Origin: Isoetes taiwanensis
Taxonomy: Eukaryota; Streptophyta; Lycopodiopsida; Isoetales; Isoetaceae
Length of the DNA stretch: 64,000 nt
Direction: 5' to 3'
Assembly: GCA_021234155.1 (NCBI GenBank)
Contig: JAJEKV010000001.1
Coordinates: forward strand, 23,239,189-23,303,188
The notes below the pieces were generated by a model. That model was given only the letters and a program-made list of their open reading frames with translations, did not search any database and was not told the origin of the DNA. Position 1 is the first letter of the stretch. Every line of letters begins with the position of its first letter. Made by a program: the position numbers and the translations under genes. Below, piece by piece: positions 40,401-51,730 of this stretch.

Positions 40401-42080
40401 TTAACAGCTGTTAACAGAGGCAGCATAATACTAGTCGATATTCTTATCTTCAGCATAATACTAGTTTATATTCTTATCTTCGTATATTCTTGAAGGTGTA
40501 GAATATAAGACATTTTGTCAAAAAATCAGTCATCTAAGAATAGAATAATGTTCTTAGGTGTCATTACAACAGATTTTGACATGTTGACATGTTTAAACGT
40601 CTAATGACTAAACATTAGGTGAAGGGAATGACTAAACATTAGGTGAAGGGCGAAGAGCCATGTTGTCTTATAGCTTACCTGTCGCTCCTTTCCTCATTAC
40701 CATTAATATGCTAATGTTGGTCTGTTTGGGTGCAGGTAACCAAGACTTCATCTCCTAGATGTTTTGTCGGATGCATGGATGTCACAAGTCGATTGTACAA
40801 ATTCGACAGCACGTGACCATTACATATATGCTTACTTCTGTGTATAGTACGCCTTGCTTACCTTGATTTGCTTTTGTGCTTCTCTTGTTGTCTATATCAG
40901 ATGTGCATTCATATTTTCTATCACTCAGCTGTCTCTTACCAATACTACATGAGCTTACTCCAGCGCATACACTCATTCCTTGTTACCATTCAATTACCAT
41001 TTGTATTGCTCAAATTTCATTCGCTGGATTCTTACTCTTTGACACATTTGGTGACTGTAACAGTATGGATGACCCGACTTCTAGTTACTATAACGTGTAA
41101 CAGTTGTAAACTTCATCAGTTTTGTTTCCATGTAAGTCTCAAAGATGTACAATTGGGATGTACCAGCAAACTGATTTTAGTACCAGAAACAACAGTGGAG
41201 GTTTGATGCTTGCACGGAGAGGTACTTGGTGATCTTGGAAGTGTCAATGCCAGTTTGTGTCTGAGTGATAGCTTTGGATTGCAAATGGCAGTGCCAAGAG
41301 CAACAGCGGGGGCATGATTGTGGCTTCTCATTTCTAGCGATCTTTTGCCAAAGCTACTAGTTTATCAAAGGTTCTTTCCAGTTTTTAAAATCTAGTATCT
41401 GGCCATGGCTGGCTTGCCCCTTTTCTTGTCATTGCATAGGAGCCAATATTGAATCCAGCAGTTATGGCGATTTGTTTGTGCTGAGGCATTTCTTTCTGGC
41501 CTGAGAAGGTTTGCTTTTATGTGTGGCTTTTGGAACTCCTTCCAAGAATGTTATTCCTCGTGTGCATTCCAATATTTCTTAGCAATTTGTCATTTTGCCT
41601 TTTCCATTCCTTTGATTTGACAGATATTTTGTCCCTTATTTTTTAACAGAGAGAATCAAGTTCTGGCTATGGCGACCATCTTCGATTAAGAAGGATATAA
41701 AGGTCCGGTCTGCATTGCTAGAATTATAAATTCAGTAAATTGTTTAAATACAGAACTTAATTCTGATCAATACTTGCATGCTAGAGGGCCTTTTTGGAAA
41801 CTTAAAGGTCATCACTTTCTGTCTGGAAGTGCTTTATTTCTTTCTCTCACATGCAAGAGGTGAGTACGTGAGTATTGCAAGGTCTGTCACTTTCTTCCTA
41901 TACTAGATGTTTACCTTTCGCTTTGCTGTAGATGTTAGATCTAAATTAGTTTTCTACATATTTGAGGAAATAAAATTATCATTGTTCATGAGTTTCGGAA
42001 ATGGTTGGGGTTCAAATCCTCTTGCTCCCTATTCTTTTTTGGCTATTGAGGAAAACAGATACAATGAATTAAAAGTAAAA
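37500..42080. other. Interior of the CACTA-like element, no recognisable gene
   Basis: Low-complexity AT-rich DNA with only short frames (up to 112 codons) that show no conserved domain. Contains a GA-rich patch (38230-38275) and a strong hairpin (38676-38725). Confidence 0.5.
38676..38725. repeat. 50-base near-perfect hairpin
   Basis: GTAGAAATGGCATGGGGTCA at the left pairs with GGGGGCATGGCATTCTAC-complementary sequence at the right: about 21 pairs with one bulge and one mismatch around a 7-base loop. A further inverted pair, TACGTCAAGGTAAG (about 38565) and its complement (about 38661-38674), lies outside it. Confidence 0.75.
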
Positions 42081-42088
42081 AGTACTAC

Positions 42089-42243
42089 TATACATAAGAA
42101 ACCATACACGGTCCTTAATAGTTTTAGTCTTCTATACTTGAAATGCTTCAAACAATAGACCATTACTTGTATGCATAAGAAACCATCCACGGTCCTTAAT
42201 AGTCTTATACTTAAAAACTTGAAATGCTTCAAACAGCATACCA
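42089..42243 (+). repeat. ~75-bp tandem duplication
   Basis: Two copies containing cataagaaaccatacacggt, ccttaatagt and cttgaaatgcttcaaacaat, differing by a few bases and a short indel. Confidence 0.85.
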
Positions 42244-42702
42244 TTACTGGTTTATAAATGAGAACCATATAGCTAATGCAAAACAAAACCATGCACATAT
42301 AGAACAAACACACATGTGCTTTACCATGGCATTTAGCCATGCAGTACTACAATAGCCAACCACATTATAAAATCACAATAGCCAACCACATTATAAAATC
42401 ACCCGAAAGAAGCACTACATTAAACCACATCTACAACCATAATGTTATACCACATGGACAAACCGTACACTTAAACACTATAAGTATACCACATTCATTT
42501 ACCAATATGTAATACCACTTTGACAAACTCTACTAAAAGGCCATCTGCGATTACCATGCCATAATACCACCCTAACAAACCTAACAAGAGAACCCATTAG
42601 TTTAGCCACATATGGTTTTTAATGATATCAACCCACAAACACCCATTGGTTTTATAGAATGGTTTTCTAGTCATAACCAAGGAAAAAACCATGTAGTTTT
42701 TT

Positions 42703-42720
42703 AATTTTGGGTGCCTTGTG
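42703..42720 (-). repeat. Right TIR of the CACTA-like element
   Basis: On the minus strand CACAAGGCACCCAAAATT, one mismatch to the left end over 16 bases, followed by the TTT duplication (42721-42723). Confidence 0.88.
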
Positions 42721-42723
42721 TTT

Positions 42724-43975
42724 GCTGATTGAGGCAAAGTAATGGTAACCTTCAGCGAGAAGACCTCCATGACACAGGAAGTGAATATAGCAACAAAGGT
42801 GATTATATCTGCCTTGACAGCTTTTGACTGCATTTGGCGATATAACTGCAGTGTTATTGTGGCATTACCTTGATGGGCAAATATTGTCATCATGAAATTC
42901 AGGAGATCCTATCCCATCAGACCATGAAAAGCTCTTTGTGTCTCTCGTAAACTTGCAAATCTTCCATACTTATGAATAATAGTATTTCCCACAGGCAAAT
43001 CTAAAATATATCCATAATCAACGATCCACATAATGTACCTTGAGTCCTGTTGTTAGGACAGAAGGGTTTGCACATGCAGTTAGAATGGCTACTAGTATGC
43101 CCCATGTGACTTGACAACTTCTGTACACACATGTTCATAGAGTTGAAACAAATTGTGCACAACCAACAATCAGTGTAGTCTAGGAGACAATATTGTGGTG
43201 AGGCATCCTATTAAGCAGATAATGTAAAGCCTCCAAATCTTCACGTTGAGCATACATTTTGACAACCTTGTGATGGTCATACTATCAGACGCAAATCCAC
43301 TTCATATAATACAAGCATGGATTAGTTTACCTTCTGCTAATATGTTTGGAACAGAACATGCACCAGGAATCATGAATAAGGTAATTTTGTTAGGTGTTAT
43401 GCCTTCAAGTCGCATGCCGTAAAAAGATACAAAGCGTAATCATTATTCTCATGCTGGATGGAGTCTGATATCATGGCTGTCCATGTAAATAGATTCCGAT
43501 TATTGCATTTTTCCAAACATTTCACAGACTTTATTGAAGCTGCCATATGCACTGATTTTGAAAATTGCTGTTCCAAGAACAGCATTTGACTCTGGGGCAA
43601 CACCAGTGATGATTTCATGAAGAAACACGTATTGTTTAAGATTGCCAAGGCCGCCACATGCATTTATAATGCTAAAAAATGTAAGTATCCGGTTTTTCTC
43701 CTTCTTCTAGCATTTTCTTGAAGAGTTCCATTGATTCTGCACCATAACCTTATCGTGCATATGCAGATATCATAGTCGTGCATGAGATGACATCTCTATT
43801 CTCCATTCTATTAAACATGTTACAGGTCATTTTCAAGGTCATTGATATTAATCCAACAAAAATAAACCTGGCTTCACTCAAACCTCCAACTCTAAAACTT
43901 GCATTAATAATTGTAAGCACGATAATCCGATTAGATTGCAGAGACTTGTGATGCATCTTCTAAAGTTGTCTAACA
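42724..43975 (-). pseudogene. PPR pseudogene, 5' part (upstream of the CACTA-like insertion)
   Basis: A run of PPR repeats is visible in alternating frames. From right to left these include MFNRMENRDVISCTTMISAY, NRNLFTWTAMISDSIQHENN, LAEGKLIHACII, LNRMPHHNIVS, MMTIFAHQGNATITLQLYRQ and finally HGGLLAEGYHYFASISK, where the CACTA-like element interrupts. Stops and single-base indels are frequent (for example one base missing before HGG). The N-terminus is missing beyond 43975, where another insertion with an A-tract begins. The part beyond the insertion is at 36593-36910. Confidence 0.88.
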
Positions 43976-43980
43976 ATCTC

Positions 43981-44301
43981 TCCCCCTTTTTTTTTTGAAG
44001 GTAAGAGATTTTTATATTATGTTAAAATAAATACAATGTCTCAAAAACATAAAGGACTACTACATGAGTAGTCTCGACATCTTCGTCCTCTATGAGCTGA
44101 AACTTATTACCTGCTAGTGGCGTGACGTTAAAACTACTATCTATCTATAAGCTGATAAACATGAAGCACGAAGAAGTCTCCCATATGGTAACCAGAGTAG
44201 ACAAGAAGATGCTAGAATGAAAAGCTCCCAAAAGATTCTTTCTAAATCTGATGAACCAAAGCAAAGAGTCCAGAAATAATGAGATATGATAGAAGATGCA
44301 T
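43981..44301 (-). mobile_element. Probable 3' end of a plant L1-type LINE or SINE, A-tailed
   Basis: On the minus strand, sequence running to ...AATATAAAAATCTCTTACCTTC ends in A11 at 43982-43993. This is the usual form of a plant LINE 3'-UTR and tail, inserted in the PPR pseudogene. Coding content upstream is too decayed to confirm. Confidence 0.45.
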
Positions 44302-44794
44302 GGTCTTGCTCGATGCTGAGCACCATAATTCTGTACAACTGTGTCAGTAAAGCATGAAAATCCAAGCAACTCGAACATAGCAGTATTCAAGTGAACATAT
44401 TCTAAGCTTATTAGTACTTAGACTATCCAAATTTTGGTTTATCAGTACCAGAAGCTACACCTAAGTGCCAGTACTTGAGTGGCTTTTCAAGTACAGAATG
44501 CTTGAGATAGCATTAGGATGCTTGGGATTTTAATTCAGCATTCAGATCTAGGTCTTGCTCGATGCTGAGCTCTAAAATTCTGTACAACTGTGTCAGAAAG
44601 CATGAAAATTCAAGCAACTCGAACATAGCAGTATTCGACTGAACATATTCTAAGCTTCTTAGTACTTACCTAGATTTTGTCTTATCAGTACCAAAATCTA
44701 CACCAAAGCGTCAGTACTTGAGTGGCTTTTCAACCACCAAATGCTTGAGATAGCACTAGGATGCTTGGGATTTTAAATCAAGCATTCAGATCTT
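44302..44794 (+). repeat. ~247-bp tandem duplication
   Basis: 44302-44550 and 44551-44794 align end to end (both start ggtcttgctcgatgctgag), about 90 percent identical by eye with small indels. Confidence 0.93.
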
Positions 44795-45165
44795 ACTCTT
44801 CACAACGGACCTCCTGATTTAAAAAGAATTTTTTTGATCAATTCTTGAAAAATCTGTACCTCTCTGCTAGAAAGAAAGAACGGGAGAAGGAAACCGCTGC
44901 CTGACAGAACAAATCCTGGTGCAATAAAGGTCTGATGATCAAATTAGAAGCTCCTTCTCTTACCAAGCCTGTCTCTCATCTATTCCACCTTATAGGCGCC
45001 ATTTTTCCTTTTCAGTGTGCCTCTGCAAGAAAAGATATGACTGCTGAATCCTTTTGTCCTTCTCTAGACTGCAGATTTGCTCGGGCCAGATCATTTGCTT
45101 GGGCCAGATAATAAGTCTGTTGACCTTTTGCCACTGTTTTTTAGCCGCTCGTGAGGTGCCCATGT

Positions 45166-48100
45166 AGAAGTGAAGTGAAGTGAATTGTATTATTTCGTCT
45201 TTTCAGACCATCAGGTCCATAAGACCGAATACAGAAAAACATTTATATCACTAAGAAAATATATCATCATCCGGCAAGAACTCGTCATCGAGTATCTCGC
45301 CATCGCTCTCTACCATCTCATCTCCACTAGATTCGGTAACATACTTGATTGCTACTTCCCGTACCTTCATCAGGTCCAGCAAGAAGCTGCCAACTACTGT
45401 GCCCGGCATGTCAAAGAATTGTTGTAAGCTAGATGGTTGAACATTAAACCTGTCTCTCAGCATCTGGTAAGCTGGGCATACCATTATTACGTGGTTTTCA
45501 TCCTCTACCTCATCTGAGCCACACGCCCTACAGGTCCGATGCTCTCGCTGTATGTTGTACCACCTGCCCACCTCTACACCCAAATGATGAGCACTGAGGC
45601 GCATCCTGCTAATAGCGTGTCTCTTGGCTAGGGAGATATTCTCATGTAGGTATTTCGCTTCCAGCAGCATTGGATTCATTTCCTTCCGATAGTGCGCCAT
45701 TTTGACGCCAGGTGCATGCCACATTTTTGCTTGTATCTTTTCCTGTACCCAGTCCCGAATCCGTTTTTTGTTACTTGCTAGCTCCTGGATCGGAATCCCC
45801 CATTTTTGCAGCCAGACCATTCCATCCGCATACCAGCCCTTATCCATTGTTGCTTTTAGAGCTAGTCTTGGGTAGCTTCCTTCATCCAAGCCCCCCACCC
45901 GGCTCAAATATGTCAGGTAGTGGCACATAGCCTCACATTCCAGACGCATCAGCCCACATTCTGCTAAGACCATGTCATACGGTGTTTGCATTTTGACCCC
46001 CAGCTCATGGTATATGAATTTCTTCTGCACCCTTTCGATTTTCTGCCACAACTCTAGCGAGAGACCAGGTCCCCAGACTTCACACCCATACAATACTACC
46101 GTCTGCACTAGTGTTTTAAATAGAGTTCTCTTAAGTCCAAAGTTCCAGATTTCATTCCTCAAACATTGCTTTTGCATGGCAAATAATGCCTTGATCCCCC
46201 CATTAACTCTCTGCTCCACCGTGCGGTTCCATCGAAAGTGCTTATCTACCATTAGCCCTAAGTACTTGTATGAATCTGTGATCTCCACCGGCCCCCCTTT
46301 GTATGTGAATGCATAATTCTCATCCAGATTTGTCCCAAATATCATAACTTTGGTTTTCTCCAAGTTCACCTTCATACCCCTTTCATCACAAAACCTCCTT
46401 AATGTGTCTAACTGTTTCTGCATATCTCCCATGCTCCTGGACAATAAGACGATGTCATCTGCATATAGCAACAGAAGGATAGCATATCCTGCAAGTTGGG
46501 TACCGCCCCCACCCTGAGCCACAATCCAGTTTTCCAAGTCATCAATAAATATGCCAAAAAGCGTAGGTGAAAGAGGACACCCTTGCTTAACGCCAATATT
46601 GCTTTCCACCTGCTCCGCGCATTGGCCATCAAATGGGAAGGATAATTTCACTAGCACTTTATCATATAGTACCCGCACTGCATCTCTCAGGTGTACAGGC
46701 ACATTAATTCTCTCCAGGCTCTCCCACAAATTTCCCCTAGGCACCATATCAAATGCCTTAGAGAAGTCTACAAACCCTGCAAACAATGGCTTTCTAGTCC
46801 CCTTGACTGTGTCCATCATAGCTCTAAATGTGACCAAATGGTCAATGGTACATTTATTGGGTCTAAAACCCGCTTGTCCCCTGGCCCGTACTTCATGCAA
46901 CTCAGCCCATGTACTGATCTTATGCTCAAGAATAGTGGAAAAAAGCTTTGCAAATAAATTACTCACCATGATCATCCGATAATTATTCGGATCACGCGCA
47001 TCTCCTGCCTTATGAATTGGGACAACCCGATTGATTTGCCATGCCAATGGGAACCCCTCCTGCATTGCAGCGTTTAGCATTTCTGTTATTTTTCCAACTA
47101 GCCCCTCTCCTGCCCATTTGAGCATTTCAGCCACCATGCCCAAGCTATCAGCTGCTTTCCCGTTTGCAAGTTTTGCTAAGCCATCATGTACATCATCTAT
47201 CGAGAAAATTAATTCAGATTTGCCCACTTGCTCCTGATCAACAATATTGTCAATATGGTAAAGCTTCCTTACCTGGCCTATAAGATCTTCCAATGATAGC
47301 TGTGTATTGGTTTGCTGCTTGTGTTTCATCCTCTTCCAGAATTGATTTGGGTCTGTTAATAGCTTTGTGACCAGCTCTTTTTGTTTAAGGCCTATAAAAG
47401 CCCTTTTCTTGCGCCTGACTAGAGTCAAATACTCTTTGATTAGCCGCAGCCTTTCTTGCCCACATGTCCCCTTATATTGTGCCCTTTTTTGCTTGCATTC
47501 TTCATCGAACCACCCATTATGAGGCAGGCCCTTCCTTCTTCTCCCCGAATCAAAGCATTTCCTTGCTGCATCAAGCACTAAAGAGGTCATAACCTCGCTC
47601 ATCATGGCAGCCCCACGTGGCCACTCTATCTTTTCTATACATTCTTCACAGTATTTCTGATATTTATCCTTTTTCCTTGGATTGACATGGATGCGGTCAA
47701 TGCTAACATGCGCCTGGTAGTGTGTTTTCCCAGTGACTGCAATGTGCGCTACAAGAGGTACATGGTCTGATTCTTTTCTAACATCTGAGATTTGAAAATG
47801 TATAACTTGCTCCAGAAAATTCTCTGATGCAATGAGGTAGTCGACTATGCTCTTGCCCTTGCATGTGCAACGCTCAGTGCCTGGAAAATTTCTTATCCCA
47901 TTGTAGATCACCAGGTTTAGGCCTCCACACATACTCAACAGATAGTTTCCCATTGCAGTAGGCCATTTGTCTCGATCCAATGTGTTACGATTCCAACCTG
48001 CCATTTTTAGTTCATTGTCATCCATCTGGTCTATCCACACCGGATCCCCTTCATTGCTTGCCAAGGCTGCTTGTTTCCCTGCTGTTCTGCCATTAAAATC

Positions 48101-49800
48101 CCCTACAAGAACCACCTCCCCTAACTCCATCAACTCCATACTATCAAGCTCTAGCTGCTGAAAGGGGTCTTCAAAATCCAAGTTATATTTCTGATATGTG
48201 CTTTTCTGCAGCGGTGGGAAATAGCATCCTGCTATAAAGATTCTCTTGCCATCCCGCCCTGGAACCTCCACCCAGATGTACTGCTTTGTGTCCCTCTTTT
48301 TTATAACTTTAACTAAATGCACCATTTCCGTTCTGACATAACATGCAACCCCTCCATACCCCCTTCTTCGCCAACCTTTCTTGTTCCATAAAGAACACAC
48401 AACTACAAATCCTGGTATTTCCGGAAGCCCGCTTTCTTCATGCTCCCATGTCTCTGTGAAGAATGCCATGTCTACTGATGCTAGTACATCTTCCATCTCT
48501 ACAACCTTTCCGTTGTTTAAATGGTTGATGTTCCATGCAAGTAACCTGATGGCCTGAACTTCCTTTGCATCCTCCTCTATGCACACCTTCCCATATCTCC
48601 AAAAGACTTTCCTATTATTTTGCCTTGCTTCCTTAAATTTCTGCATTTCTATTCTGTGCTGCTGGAATTGCTCCTGTGTGAGGTCTTCGTTTATCCATAT
48701 GTTCTTACCTTTCAGTTTGGTTTTCCGTTTCAGAATTGTCACTTTATCCTCTCTACTACCAAGTCTGATAATGGTGTTTCTGGGCTTATCCCCTTTCTTG
48801 CCCACTCGGTAAGCTTCAATGACATTAACATATGGAACCTCAAGCGTGTTTGAGAGCAGATCCGTTACCTCTTGCTTGACATTCTCGTCATCTTTTTCTG
48901 GTAGCCCTGCAATCCGAAGATTTAGTGCACGCTTGGCCCTCTCCTGCTGTTCAAGAACATCATTCATTCTAGTATTGAGTTTGTCTACCACATCCTTCCA
49001 TGATTCTGAGTTGCCCTCTTCCCAATCGTATCCATCCTTGTTGTTCAGAACCTCAGCTTTCATAGTCTGCATTTCTTTTTTCATGGCCATGTTTTCAGCT
49101 TTTAATTCTTCAATGTGATCAGACATACCTTTCAGCGATTGTTCAAGAAACCCCATCATCTTGGTCATTGCATTTCTGGTGGCAGCCATCTCATTAACCA
49201 GATGGAAGAGCAATGCCATCATCTCCGAGTTCTGCCCATTGCCGCTCTGCTGCATCCCTGCTCCAACTTGCCCCTGTTGTGTAAAACCTGGAACAAAACC
49301 CTGTTGTGCAAAACCCTGTTGAACAAAGCCCTGTTGTGTGAAAACTGGAGCAGAAGGCATGGCTGGAACCAGGTTCGTTGCCAGGAGTGTGCCCATCGTA
49401 GGTCCTGCTGCAGAGATGGGGGCAGCAAAGCCTGCTGCAAAGGTCATTGGAGCAGAGGCTGCAGAGGTTGCCGGAATAGGGCCAAGCACCCCTGACCTAT
49501 CCGAACCTGCAGGTGCGCCCACAAATGCCCCTGTTGCCTCTACTGCTGCCGAAATCACTGTAGCATCACCCACGAAATCTGCCCCTGTTGCTGAACCTGC
49601 TGCTGCCGATTTTGCCATCGAAGTCCCTGTGTCCTCAATGCAGTCCCCATCCGTTCCCAACACCGAGCTTGCACTATCAGAGTCTGTCCCTGCTCCCTTG
49701 CCCACAGCTGAATCAGAAGGGGGGGAGAGAGACGTAGAACACCTTGGCAAAGCTAAACCCAATGAAGAGAAACCTTAACTAAATAAATGTGAGATAGTGT
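45166..49800 (-). mobile_element. LINE-F: apparently full-length non-LTR retrotransposon with intact ORF
   Basis: Contains one uninterrupted ORF (45251-49618), then a short 3'-UTR ending ...GAAATAATACAA and (TTCAC)3 at about 45166-45183. The 5' end was not located and may lie beyond 49800. Unlike LINE-A, B and D it is not flanked by a GA tract. The intact ORF suggests a recent insertion, possibly still mobile. Confidence 0.85.
45251..49618 (-). CDS. Single-ORF LINE polyprotein: ORF1-like domain + APE endonuclease + RT + CCHC
   Basis: The first ATG (49618) gives 1,455 residues. Residues 1-130 are Ala/Gly/Gln-rich with QQGF repeats. About 133-205 is coiled-coil-like (MAMKKEMQTMKAEV). About 230-345 resembles the L1 ORF1p RNA-binding domain (ALNLRIAGLPEK...VIEAYRVGKKGDKPR). 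The endonuclease, about 357-630, shows LLAWNINHL, FFTETWE, VLVGDFNGR and ESDHVPL. The RT, about 812-1120, shows FVDFSKAFDMV, GVKQGCPLSPTLFG and YADD (1052-1055). A CCHC knuckle (CRAC...EDENH...C) lies near 1363-1381, followed by an acidic tail. All catalytic motifs are present. Most L1-like elements put ORF1 and ORF2 in separate frames; here they are one protein. The frame is open 48 codons further upstream, but without an ATG. Confidence 0.93.
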   Translation of the reverse strand: MAKSAAAGSATGADFVGDATVISAAVEATGAFVGAPAGSDRSGVLGPIPATSAASAPMTFAAGFAAPISAAGPTMGTLLATNLVPAMPSAPVFTQQGFVQQGFAQQGFVPGFTQQGQVGAGMQQSGNGQNSEMMALLFHLVNEMAATRNAMTKMMGFLEQSLKGMSDHIEELKAENMAMKKEMQTMKAEVLNNKDGYDWEEGNSESWKDVVDKLNTRMNDVLEQQERAKRALNLRIAGLPEKDDENVKQEVTDLLSNTLEVPYVNVIEAYRVGKKGDKPRNTIIRLGSREDKVTILKRKTKLKGKNIWINEDLTQEQFQQHRIEMQKFKEARQNNRKVFWRYGKVCIEEDAKEVQAIRLLAWNINHLNNGKVVEMEDVLASVDMAFFTETWEHEESGLPEIPGFVVVCSLWNKKGWRRRGYGGVACYVRTEMVHLVKVIKKRDTKQYIWVEVPGRDGKRIFIAGCYFPPLQKSTYQKYNLDFEDPFQQLELDSMELMELGEVVLVGDFNGRTAGKQAALASNEGDPVWIDQMDDNELKMAGWNRNTLDRDKWPTAMGNYLLSMCGGLNLVIYNGIRNFPGTERCTCKGKSIVDYLIASENFLEQVIHFQISDVRKESDHVPLVAHIAVTGKTHYQAHVSIDRIHVNPRKKDKYQKYCEECIEKIEWPRGAAMMSEVMTSLVLDAARKCFDSGRRRKGLPHNGWFDEECKQKRAQYKGTCGQERLRLIKEYLTLVRRKKRAFIGLKQKELVTKLLTDPNQFWKRMKHKQQTNTQLSLEDLIGQVRKLYHIDNIVDQEQVGKSELIFSIDDVHDGLAKLANGKAADSLGMVAEMLKWAGEGLVGKITEMLNAAMQEGFPLAWQINRVVPIHKAGDARDPNNYRMIMVSNLFAKLFSTILEHKISTWAELHEVRARGQAGFRPNKCTIDHLVTFRAMMDTVKGTRKPLFAGFVDFSKAFDMVPRGNLWESLERINVPVHLRDAVRVLYDKVLVKLSFPFDGQCAEQVESNIGVKQGCPLSPTLFGIFIDDLENWIVAQGGGGTQLAGYAILLLLYADDIVLLSRSMGDMQKQLDTLRRFCDERGMKVNLEKTKVMIFGTNLDENYAFTYKGGPVEITDSYKYLGLMVDKHFRWNRTVEQRVNGGIKALFAMQKQCLRNEIWNFGLKRTLFKTLVQTVVLYGCEVWGPGLSLELWQKIERVQKKFIYHELGVKMQTPYDMVLAECGLMRLECEAMCHYLTYLSRVGGLDEGSYPRLALKATMDKGWYADGMVWLQKWGIPIQELASNKKRIRDWVQEKIQAKMWHAPGVKMAHYRKEMNPMLLEAKYLHENISLAKRHAISRMRLSAHHLGVEVGRWYNIQREHRTCRACGSDEVEDENHVIMVCPAYQMLRDRFNVQPSSLQQFFDMPGTVVGSFLLDLMKVREVAIKYVTESSGDEMVESDGEILDDEFLPDDDIFS

Positions 49801-51240
49801 GTTGAAGGTGTTCCTGGCAAAACCTTCAACCTCAGTGGTTTAGAACCTCCAGGTTGCTTGAGGCAACCACTCTAAGTGAGAAAATCCCAAGAAGAATGCT
49901 CAAACAATTGTTTAAAACAGCTTTCTTTGAAGGGAAAAAAGTATGCTTTGCAACAATGTGTGTCAAATGCAAACCAAAAGGATTTTGCTCACGATTCTTG
50001 TTTCTAAAGCTTCACAAGACCTTGAAGGATCTTGGGACAAAAGTCAGAAAGATTTTGATGAGGGTAAGTTTGCCAAATAAGCACTCTTGACCAGCTCAAT
50101 TATTGGTCAATATCCCTGGCAGAGAGGTAGATTTTCAAACTCGATACAGAAGGCTTCCTCTACGATGTCTGCACACAATATTCCTAAGTGCCCTTTGCAG
50201 AAAGATGTGTACCTTTTTGGGATTTTGATTTTTTGGATGACTGACTGTCACAAAATGTGAACAATTGAATGTTTAAATGCACTCTTTTGCTTTTCTATGC
50301 AATATCTATGCCTATAATGACTTTGCCAATGAATTGGTAAATGCTATTTGAGCAACATGCAGATGTGGAGCTGCACTTACAGCTCAATGGCCCTATGGTG
50401 CAGGCTTAAATCTATATCAATAAATCAAGCAAGAATTATGACCATCATATACTTGTATTCAAGGTGTTTATACGCAATGCCTCTACTTCTCTTTTTCTCA
50501 GAGTGATGTGCAAAGGCAAAATAATGCAAGGAGAATGACCTCTATCACACTATCGATAGGAAACATTCATAAATTTGACAACAAGGCTCGGATTTTCATT
50601 TAACTTAGGATCACACAGGCAAACAATATCAATCCCAAGCTCTAAGTCTTGGGCACAGGATCAAATAGGTATACAATAAAAAAAATAGCATAAGTCTGTC
50701 AATAATTCATGCGAAATATCAGGTCTGGAAGGTAGAATCAAGCTCCAAATATGTAAGTCGATCCTTCTTCAAGGTAATCAACCTCTCTTTCACCGCGAAG
50801 CTCTCGAAAATCTTCTGTGCACAAAAGCCCCCTTTAAAATTCCTCTGTTTCGTCCGGTTCTTGGCTAATTCGGATCAATGCTCTGTCTTTTAGCTTCTGT
50901 GATGCAATCTTGGTGTTATACAAAACAATTCGGCAGCTTAAAGTCATGATTAGGTGGTTGTTTCAGGCTAATTAGCCGGATCTTGGCACTTCCAGAATTT
51001 AGGGTTCTTGGCAGTTCCGTCGAGATATCCCACAGGCCAAACTCATTCCAGCTCTCATCCAAGGGGGCAAAGCAGTTTTCTGTGCATTATCATTGACTGA
51101 ATCGACTGAATTATTAGTTTCTATTTGTTTTTAAAGTTATTGCAACCTTGATTTTCCATCTGCTCAAGGTTCACTCAAGTTTGGCTGTAACTAATGTGGC
51201 AGTTTCTACTCCCATTAGTAAGACATTTGTATGGCTTTGA
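49801..51240. other. No recognisable gene; may include the LINE-F 5'-UTR
   Basis: AT-rich unique-looking sequence. Short frames only. I see no promoter or repeat that I can support. Confidence 0.4.
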
Positions 51241-51247
51241 TTAATTA

Positions 51248-51600
51248 ACTAGTAAACGTGTGCCCGGCATTGCCGGACTAATGTCCTGGCATGTGTTTTT
51301 ACTCGGCCTTTAACGTCCATATGTGCAACTTCCGACAATAGCACATGTTGATACTGGCAAGAATGGACCTTATTTGCTTTTGTAATTATTTTTGTTATTG
51401 AAATTGTCTAATCAGTATTATCAATGTATTAACTTTGCATTTATAGATTTCAGTAGAGAAAACAATGCTTTATAAGAACGTGTAGAGTAAATGCGTGCCC
51501 GATGTTGCCGTGCTAATGTCCTGGCTTGTGTTTTTACTTTGTATTTAATGTCCACATACGTGCAACTTCTAAGAACATCACAGGCTGATGCTTGCAAGAA
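51248..51600 (+). repeat. ~115-bp direct repeat headed by ACTAGTAA/hairpin motif
   Basis: 51248-51362 and 51483-51600 share gtgcccg.yrttgccg, ctaatgtcctggc, tgtttttact, the region around aatgtccacatacgtgcaac, and a distal block around tgatgcttgcaagaat. The first copy has ACTAGTAA and the hairpin GCCCGGCATTGCCGGAC; the second is decayed. Confidence 0.75.
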
Positions 51601-51730
51601 TCAGCCGGAGACTCAGTGGTCTATGGGATACAAAGGGTTTAAATATGAGATGCTTATATTTAAGAGTTCAAAGTGTGTCCATATCTAGCAATATTTGATA
51701 AACCCTTAAGGTGTTAGCATGTCCAACTAT

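Larger units (their letters stand above)
36911..42720. mobile_element. 5,810-bp CACTA-like DNA transposon inserted in a PPR gene
   Basis: The ends are inverted: CACAAGACACCCAAAA at 36911 and, on the minus strand, CACAAGGCACCCAAAA from 42720, with partial identity continuing about 15 more bases. Flanking TTT (36908-36910 and 42721-42723) is a 3-bp target duplication, as in CACTA/EnSpm elements, whose ends also start CAC. Removing the element and one TTT restores a continuous PPR reading frame. Subterminal regions (36925-37430 and 42350-42700) are arrays of GTGGTTTT/ACCACTATAG-type motifs in inverted orientation, typical of transposase-binding subterminal repeats. No transposase gene is recognisable inside, so it is probably non-autonomous. 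Confidence 0.85.
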
